Positions 4,864 to 6,743 of a DNA stretch of 6,743 nucleotides are shown here, in pieces. Position 1 is the first letter of the stretch. Each line of letters begins with the position of its first letter. This DNA comes from Solirubrobacterales bacterium (GTDB taxonomy: Bacteria; Actinomycetota; Thermoleophilia; Solirubrobacterales; Solirubrobacteraceae), in assembly GCA_009781575.1 (NCBI GenBank), contig WQXW01000097.1:1-6743 (forward strand). The letters are read 5' to 3'. Below the pieces are notes generated by a model that worked only from the letters and a program-made list of their open reading frames with translations, did no database searches and was not told the DNA's origin. The position numbers were made by a program, and so were the translations under genes.

Positions 4864-5802
4864 ATGCAGGCGGTGGTCACCGGCGGGGCCGGCTTCATCG
4901 GGTCGCACTTGGTCGATGCGCTGGTCGGGGACGGCCATCGCGTGACCGTGATCGACGACCTCTCCTCGGGCGAGGGGCGGCGGATTCACCGCGAGGCGCA
5001 GCTGTGCGAGTTGGACATCGTCGATCGCGCGCGCCTGGAGGACGCGATCGAGCGGGCCGCACCGGAGGCGATCTACCACCTCGCCGCGCAGGCGAGCGTG
5101 ACCGCCTCGGTCAAGGATCCCGCGCGCGACTGCGCGGTCAACGTGCAGGGCACGCTCAACGTGGTGGACGTGGCCAGCCGCCTCGGGGTGCCGGTGGTGT
5201 TCACCTCCACGGGTGGCGCGCTGTATGGCGATGACGCGCCGCTGCCGACGGCGGAGGATTTCATCCCGGCGCCGCTGTCACCGTACGGCGCGTCCAAGTG
5301 GGCGGCGGAGTCGTACGTGGGCACGTGGGCGCGTGCCAGCGGCGTGCCCCACGCGATCTGCCGGCTGGGGAACGTGTATGGCCCCCGCCAGAACCCCCAC
5401 GGCGAGGCTGGGGTGGTGGCGATCCTCAGCCTGCACCTGCACGCGGGCACCACGCCCACGCTCTACGGTCACGGCACCCCCACGCGCGACTACATCCACG
5501 TGGACGACGTGGTGCGCGCGCTGCTGGTGGCGCATGGGCGGGCGGGCACGTTCAACATCGCCACGGGCGTGGAGAGCGATGTGAGCATCGTGTGGGAGCA
5601 CCTGCGTGAGGTGGCGGACTCCCAGATAGAGCCGCAACTGGCCGATCTGCGGGCGGGCGAGCTCGAGCGGAGCCGCCTCGATGTCTCCCACGCGGCGCGG
5701 GAGCTGGGCTGGACCGCGCAGGTGCCGCTGCGCGAGGGCCTGCGCCAGACCTACCGCGCGCTGGTGGCGGAATTCGAGCGCGCCGCGTCGGCGGCGCGCT
5801 GA
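4864..5802 (+). CDS. NAD-dependent sugar-nucleotide epimerase (UDP-glucose 4-epimerase family)
   Basis: The 312-residue protein is a complete extended short-chain dehydrogenase. It has the NAD-binding motif VTGGAGFIGSHL (5-16), the ribose-contact DDLSSG (31-36), YHLAAQASV (71-79), and the catalytic STGGALYG (115-122) with the Tyr/Lys pair PYGASK (Y141, K145). RLGNVYGPRQ (167-176), GTPTRDYIHVDDV (204-216) and the FNIATG strand (230-235) are typical substrate-side elements of GalE-like enzymes. These interconvert UDP-glucose/UDP-galactose or their N-acetyl or uronate forms for cell-envelope glycans. It is a little shorter than classic GalE, and the exact substrate cannot be read from sequence. 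ATG 4864 is chosen because the Rossmann fold starts immediately. No partner glycan genes are visible on either side. Confidence 0.88.
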   Translation: MQAVVTGGAGFIGSHLVDALVGDGHRVTVIDDLSSGEGRRIHREAQLCELDIVDRARLEDAIERAAPEAIYHLAAQASVTASVKDPARDCAVNVQGTLNVVDVASRLGVPVVFTSTGGALYGDDAPLPTAEDFIPAPLSPYGASKWAAESYVGTWARASGVPHAICRLGNVYGPRQNPHGEAGVVAILSLHLHAGTTPTLYGHGTPTRDYIHVDDVVRALLVAHGRAGTFNIATGVESDVSIVWEHLREVADSQIEPQLADLRAGELERSRLDVSHAARELGWTAQVPLREGLRQTYRALVAEFERAASAAR

Positions 5803-5841
5803 GCCTGAGCGCCCCGCCCGCCGAAGAGGTGCTGCAAGGGC

Positions 5842-5861
5842 AGCCGTCGTGTGGGACGGCT
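5842..5861 (+). terminator. Hairpin downstream of the epimerase, possible terminator
   Basis: AGCCGTC (5842-5848) and GACGGCT (5855-5861) form a perfect 7-bp stem with a 6-nt loop, 39 bp after the epimerase stop. The sequence after it is ATTCCGGATTTGTT, so the T-run is broken and termination would be weak or would need another factor. Confidence 0.3.
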
Positions 5862-5915
5862 ATTCCGGATTTGTTGGAGGTGCTATTCCGGCGTATCCCA
5901 CTCGGGGAGGACCGC

Positions 5916-6065
5916 ATGGACGCGACCGGCCGGGCGGGGGCTTCACGGCGCCGAGTCGGTCCCTCCATTCCAAGGATCACGCACGTGTTCAGTCGGGGTC
6001 CGAGCGGCGCGTCGATGTGCCACCCGGCGAGCGTGGCGCGTGTTGTTTTTGGGGCGCCACCCTGA
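5916..6065 (+). CDS. Possible 49-residue small ORF, doubtful
   Basis: ATG 5916 is preceded by GGGGAGG (5904-5910) with a 5-nt gap, one of the best Shine-Dalgarno placements in the window. The product begins MDATGRAGASRRRVG and ends VVFGAPP, with no recognised domain, signal peptide or membrane segment. About 13 of 49 codons end in A or T, clearly more than in the neighbouring genes, so codon use argues against coding. The TGA (6063-6065) overlaps the first operator-like repeat. I include it only because of the ribosome-binding site. Confidence 0.15.
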   Translation: MDATGRAGASRRRVGPSIPRITHVFSRGPSGASMCHPASVARVVFGAPP

Positions 6066-6110
6066 TCAAGTTGATCGTCTCTCTCTGATCAAGTTGATCG
6101 CACCGATCAA
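6062..6110. promoter_or_regulatory. Operator-like GATCAA/TTGATC array
   Basis: CTGATCAAGTTGATCG occurs identically at 6062-6077 and 6085-6100, a 23-bp period. Each copy contains the perfect dyad GATCAA-G-TTGATC (6064-6076 and 6087-6099). A further half-site GATCAA lies at 6105-6110 and a GATC at 6126-6129. Paired palindromes about two helical turns apart are typical of co-operative repressor or activator sites. The nearest recognised rightward gene is tRNA-Phe, more than 300 bp away, and no leftward gene starts here, so its target is unknown. Confidence 0.5.
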
Positions 6111-6421
6111 AGCGGCACGCAAAATGATCACCTGCCCCTCCACCCCCTGCGGGCGCGCAAGTCATACTGTTGGCGTCTGAGCCGTACTCCCGTTGCGTGT
6201 GGCGTCCCTCCAGGAGAGGCGCACACAATCGACATCGACGAGCCCGCGCGCGGTCCGACCGCCGTCGATGCTGGCGCCGGTCGGTTGACGGTCGAGGCGG
6301 CGGCGCGGGTCCTGGTGCTCGTCGTGCGGGGGTAGACTGGTCACGCCCGGCCGACGCGGTGGGCCACGTGGCGGATCCGAGACGGAACGACGTTCCAAAA
6401 AGCGGGCGTTTTAGGACTCTC

Positions 6422-6494
6422 GGCGAGATAGCTCAGTTGGTAGAGCACACGACTGAAAATCGTGGTGTCCTCGGTTCGATTCCGAGTCTCGCCA
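6422..6494 (+). tRNA. tRNA-Phe (anticodon GAA)
   Basis: A 73-nt cloverleaf folds completely: acceptor GGCGAGA/TCTCGCC (6422-6428/6487-6493), D-stem GCTC/GAGC with loop AGTTGGTA, and anticodon stem CACGA/TCGTG around CTGAAAA with anticodon GAA at 6455-6457. A 5-nt variable region GTGTC, T-stem CTCGG/CCGAG with loop TTCGATT, and discriminator A at 6494 complete it. It decodes UUC/UUU. The 3' CCA is not encoded, since TGG follows. A T-run (TTTTT) lies about 8 nt downstream. A possible -10 (TTAGGACT) ends 4 bp before the gene, which would give almost no 5' leader. Confidence 0.97.
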
Positions 6495-6626
6495 TGGCCG
6501 ATTTTTGCCGCGCGTGGGACCGCGATGATGCGCCGGACCCCACGGCTCGGCGCGGTGGTCAACGTGGATTCGCTGGCGGGGGAGCGCCGAGCTGCTGGCA
6601 GATCGCTGCGGTGACGAAGCGGTCTG

Positions 6627-6743
6627 GCGCAGCCTCGAACACGCCTGTCTGAGGCGCCGTCGGGGGATTCAAAACAAGGATTCGTTCCGCGCGGAACGAA
6701 TCCTCAAAACAAATAACGAAACGGCCGGAGCTCGGCGGGGACC
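6627..6743 (+). repeat. Dispersed intergenic repeat, copy 3 (cut by the window end)
   Basis: It begins GCGCAGCCTCGAAC. The 24-nt imperfect inverted repeat (6632-6655) has arms GCCTC/GAGGC and ACA/TGT and loop CGCC. The spacer CGTCGGGGGATTC plus AAAAC follows, then a perfect 28-bp palindrome at 6677-6704 (arm AGGATTCGTTCCGC), the best-preserved of the three, then AAAACAAATAACG. The tail continues past 6743. It starts about 130 bp after tRNA-Phe. On the minus strand the palindrome is followed by TGTTTTG, a weaker terminator signal than in copy 1. Confidence 0.88.

Larger units (their letters stand above)
5803..6421. other. 619-bp gap without a convincing gene
   Basis: The stretch between the epimerase and tRNA-Phe has markedly more A/T-rich patches than the coding regions. 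In order it holds a 7-bp hairpin (5842-5861), a 10-bp direct repeat GCTATTCCGG (5859 and 5882), a weak 49-codon ORF with a good ribosome-binding site (5916-6065), a GATCAA/TTGATC operator-like array (6062-6110), and a purine-rich ribosome-binding-site-like AGGAGAGG (6212-6219) before a 35-codon open stretch lacking a normal start. A 13-bp palindrome GGAACGACGTTCC (6384-6396) lies 26 bp before the tRNA. Open frames across it on both strands have no recognisable domain. It may be a degraded region or may hold an unannotated RNA. Confidence 0.6.

Noticed and set aside
3682..5079. Long leftward 465-codon open frame across the lipoprotein and epimerase regions
   Set aside because: It is out of frame with the lipoprotein, which has a signal peptide and lipobox, and runs antisense into the epimerase; it is an Arg/Ala-rich product typical of GC-rich shadow frames.
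5796..5812. GCGCT/AGCGC hairpin overlapping the epimerase stop as a terminator
   Set aside because: Only a 5-bp stem with a 7-nt loop and no T-run; such stems are common by chance at this GC content.
6400..6652. Open frame through tRNA-Phe (EIAQLVEH pattern)
   Set aside because: This is the well-known false translation of a tRNA gene.
91..6743. CRISPR array or insertion sequence as the source of the repeats
   Set aside because: The three copies are kilobases apart with genes between them, there are no regular spacers, no cas genes, and no transposase in the window.

Overview
The window is a GC-rich chromosomal segment of ordinary house-keeping and repair genes from a bacterium that is probably an actinobacterium; the class Thermoleophilia (Solirubrobacterales-like) is my best guess. 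The guess rests on the very high GC with G/C-dominated third codon positions, TANNNT -10-like boxes placed so that at least one mRNA would be leaderless, a lipobox protein with an LppX/LprG-like look, and a stand-alone Pol I-type 5' nuclease. No rRNA or marker gene fixes the taxon.

Layout, left to right. (1) The last 21 codons of a rightward gene that looks like the C-terminal TGS domain of YchF. (2) Copy 1 of a roughly 130-140 bp dispersed repeat with two inverted-repeat segments. (3) A leftward 5'-3' exonuclease gene. (4) A 57-bp divergent control region with four 6-bp half-sites at exact 11-bp steps, then a rightward vapB-vapC toxin-antitoxin pair overlapping by 4 bp; VapC has His where PIN nucleases have their first Asp. 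(5) A GabD-type succinate-semialdehyde dehydrogenase gene. Its stop codon abuts, with no gap, the stop of (6) a leftward alkyltransferase-like (ATL) DNA-repair gene whose 5' end lies in tandem repeats. (7) A leftward secreted lipoprotein gene. (8) Copy 2 of the dispersed repeat, inverted. (9) A rightward NAD-dependent sugar-nucleotide epimerase. (10) About 620 bp without a convincing gene, containing paired direct repeats, an operator-like GATCAA/TTGATC array and two weak small ORFs. (11) tRNA-Phe(GAA). (12) Copy 3 of the dispersed repeat, cut by the window end.

The genes do not form one pathway. Two concern DNA repair or processing (exonuclease, ATL), one pair is a toxin-antitoxin module that probably controls itself through the phased operator, and the others serve metabolism, the cell envelope and translation. 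The most unusual signal is the repeat family: three copies in 6.7 kb, always between genes, in both orientations, sharing an imperfect hairpin with a variable 4-nt loop followed by a near-perfect 26-30 bp palindrome. I do not recognise it as a named element. The next most interesting signals are the 11-bp-phased vapBC operator and the GATCAA/TTGATC pair at 23-bp spacing in the large gap.
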